The notes under the pieces: model-generated
Told to the model about the DNA's origin: nothing
The model's input: the letters and a program-made list of their open reading frames with translations, nothing else
Databases searched by the model: none
Shown here: piece by piece, positions 13,401 through 13,857 of the stretch
Position numbering within the stretch: position 1 is the stretch's first letter
Layout: every line of letters begins with the position of its first letter
NCBI GenBank assembly: GCA_014376425.1
Contig: JACMRO010000439.1
Span: 1-13,857, forward strand
Source of the DNA: Rubritepida sp.
GTDB lineage: Bacteria > Pseudomonadota > Alphaproteobacteria > Acetobacterales > Acetobacteraceae
Direction of reading: 5' to 3'
DNA: 13,857 bases
Made by a program: the position numbers and the translations under genes

Positions 13401-13857
13401 GGACGTCGTTGGTGGCCAGCAGGCGGACGCCGGCGGCCTGCGCGACGGCTGCGAGGCGGTTGAGGTGCCTGCGGTCGTCCCCGCCCAGGGTGGCGGATGC
13501 GGCGAGGAAGAGGGGCAGCGCCGTGCGGTGCCGCAGCGCCTGGGCGTCGCGGTGCAGCTGGGCGGGGAATGTGTGGCGCAGCTGGGCGGGGAAGGCGTGG
13601 CGTGCCTCGACCAGCGTGAGGGATGGCCGGGGGGTCGGGCCGTCCTGTTGCATGGTGTCCCCGGGCACTTCCGGCACACCCCAGGGACCGGATGGGGGGC
13701 CTTCGCACGGGTTGGCCGGGGCGGTGCCAGAGACGCCTGGCATGGCCAGACCGGATGCCGGTGGCATAGCGAGGCCGCGCGCCTGCGGCGTGGCCTGCCC
13801 ACGCGCCTGAAGCGCGACCTGCCCGCGCGCCTGTGGCATGGCGTGCCCGCGCGCCCG
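10489..13857 (-). CDS. dnaE2: Error-prone DNA polymerase DnaE2 (5' end cut by window edge)
   Basis: The visible 1,122 residues are a C-family polymerase of the DnaE2/ImuC type, the SOS-induced translesion polymerase that works with ImuA and ImuB. The end of the PHP domain is seen (LATNDVRYHHPSRRRLADIL). Palm motifs follow: GRGSAANS near 12950 and PDIDIDF at 12823-12843, which holds the catalytic aspartates. Also typical of DnaE2 are ILKVDVLGLGMLSCLRR, GVFQVESRAQMNMLPRL, YGFPESHAASFA and LNSQPMGFYAPAQIVRDA. The OB-fold is near 10815-10905. The frame is open to the last base, so the start and most of the PHP domain lie outside. The protein is unusually long because of low-complexity inserts at four places, each a tandem repeat of eight codons. 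imuA/imuB would be expected to the right. The stop is TGA at 10489-10491. Confidence 0.94.
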   Translation of the reverse strand, partial: RARGHAMPQARGQVALQARGQATPQARGLAMPPASGLAMPGVSGTAPANPCEGPPSGPWGVPEVPGDTMQQDGPTPRPSLTLVEARHAFPAQLRHTFPAQLHRDAQALRHRTALPLFLAASATLGGDDRRHLNRLAAVAQAAGVRLLATNDVRYHHPSRRRLADILTAIRLRTRVDALGFAAEPNGERHLKSPAEMARLFRDHPDAIADTLRVLDATSGFSLDQLRYEYPDELMEPGRTAQQTLAARVAEAMDARGSDPATRAQVAYELTLIEKLNYAPYFLTVHEIVRFARDRGILCQGRGSAANSAICYVLGVTAVDPSKHDLLFERFISENRGEPPDIDIDFEHERREEEIQHLYQRYGRERAAICATVIRYRARSAIREVGRAMGLSEDVTAKLAKASWGPGREQTLAELAAAEGLDAADPNLAMTLELAEELQDFPRHSATHVGGFVITRGPLIELAVVTNAAMVDRTTLEWDKDDIEALGILKVDVLGLGMLSCLRRSLDLLRLHNIADHSLQSLPQDCPATYAMLRRADSLGVFQVESRAQMNMLPRLRPDKFYDLVIEVAIVRPGPIQGDMVHPYLRRKQGIEPVHYPSPAPEHGPADELERVLGKTLGVPLFQEQAMRLAIVAARFTPDGADQLRRSMATFKMTGGVTKYRDKLVQGMVRRGYEEEFATRVFSQIEGFGSYGFPESHAASFAQLVYASSWIKCHHPGPFAAALLNSQPMGFYAPAQIVRDAREHGVEVRPVDVNASDWDCTLEATGEGLALRLGLRMISGMQEDEAARIVAARGTEENAAHGVGGSAAHGAAGNHYTSVEDVAARAGVGKRALEGLAGADAFGSQGGQARRQALWAARGAANGLAALPLFAIRAQPMLADANPAPATIPQPQDVPRAAASGFPRAAASDFPHAATSDANTHLLPEPAIHLPPETEGEAAVADYTALGLSLGRHPLAMLRDRLRAMRFDDTQRLNTARPGSWIRLPGLVLMRQRPGSAKGIVFLTVEDEFGVGNLVVYTDVAARDRQALVSARLMLAEGRVERETQHAEVPITHLLVRRLIDRSDLLRDLLVDNPGAHLAAHLAAPGEWAERSLSRADEVKRQEPGARYPGARRQAIPTSRDFR
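10610..10633. repeat. 12-bp tandem duplication in the dnaE2 3' end
   Basis: GCGGCCAGGTGG occurs twice head to tail (10610-10621 and 10622-10633). It encodes the repeated AHLA-AHLA segment near the DnaE2 C-terminus. Confidence 0.85.
11104..11175. repeat. 24-bp tandem repeat in dnaE2 linker (3 units)
   Basis: Three 24-bp units lie at 11104-11127, 11128-11151 and 11152-11175. On the minus strand they encode RAAASGFP, RAAASDFP and HAATSDAN. The two right-hand units differ at one base, so the duplication looks recent. The block sits in the linker before the OB-fold region of DnaE2. Confidence 0.92.
11422..11469. repeat. 24-bp tandem repeat in dnaE2 (2 units)
   Basis: Two 24-bp units, 11422-11445 and 11446-11469, match at 19 of 24 bases. 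They encode SAAHGAAG and NAAHGVGG. The insert interrupts the stretch between DEAARIVAARG and YTSVEDVAARAG, which in typical DnaE2 proteins is nearly continuous. Confidence 0.85.
13555..13602. repeat. 24-bp tandem repeat in dnaE2 PHP region (2 units)
   Basis: Two 24-bp units, 13555-13578 and 13579-13602, match at 22 of 24 bases. In the polymerase frame they give the repeated peptide RHAFPAQL / RHTFPAQL in the PHP-domain part of DnaE2. Confidence 0.9.
13711..13857. repeat. 24-bp repeat array in dnaE2, running off the window
   Basis: At least five eight-codon units follow one another on the minus strand: ARGHAMPQ (13831-13854), ARGQVALQ (13807-13830), ARGQATPQ (13783-13806), ARGLAMPP (13759-13782) and ASGLAMPG (13735-13758). 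A decayed VSGTAPAN unit (13711-13734) comes last. The array continues to the window edge, so its full length is unknown. It lies inside or next to the PHP domain of DnaE2. Confidence 0.92.

Overview
The window looks like a G+C-rich alphaproteobacterial chromosome. The main evidence is the gene order hprK-rapZ-EIIA(Man-type)-HPr-enzyme I, with a short HPr kinase that has only the catalytic domain. A DnaE2-type polymerase and the strong preference for G/C at third codon positions fit this. The order (Sphingomonadales versus Rhodospirillales/Acetobacterales) cannot be settled by reading alone. No tRNA, rRNA, CRISPR array, transposase or integrase was seen.

Layout, left to right. A PLP-dependent threonine/serine dehydratase on the minus strand is cut by the left edge (1-676). 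A 219-base divergent region follows. Next is a 980-residue secreted-type 5'-nucleotidase/metallophosphoesterase with C-terminal RTX calcium-binding repeats (896-3838). A very G+C-rich 288-base spacer then leads into a regulatory phosphotransferase (PTS) operon on the plus strand: hprK, rapZ, a mannose-family EIIA, HPr and enzyme I (4127-8241). Enzyme I meets a ferredoxin-NADP reductase tail to tail with 4 bases between stop codons. The reductase diverges from a GNAT acetyltransferase across 78 bases that contain a 16-bp perfect palindrome. A short two-helix membrane protein follows the acetyltransferase and abuts a RidA-family gene tail to tail. An error-prone polymerase gene, dnaE2, on the minus strand runs off the right edge (10489-13857).

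How the genes work together. Enzyme I would pass phosphate from phosphoenolpyruvate to HPr His41 and then to EIIA His9. HprK would phosphorylate HPr Ser72. No sugar permease is present here, so this resembles the purely regulatory PTS of alphaproteobacteria. RapZ is embedded in the same operon. DnaE2 is normally the polymerase of the ImuA-ImuB-DnaE2 SOS mutasome, so imuA/imuB may lie just beyond the right edge.

Two patterns stand out. First, dnaE2 carries four separate in-frame tandem repeats that all have the same 24-bp (8-residue) period but unrelated sequences. Second, five genes without a visible Shine-Dalgarno sequence start with ATGA, where the TGA closes a short upstream reading frame. 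At the hprK/rapZ and rapZ/EIIA junctions, that mini-ORF also begins exactly on the upstream gene's stop codon, so it bridges the two genes with ATGA overlaps at both ends.
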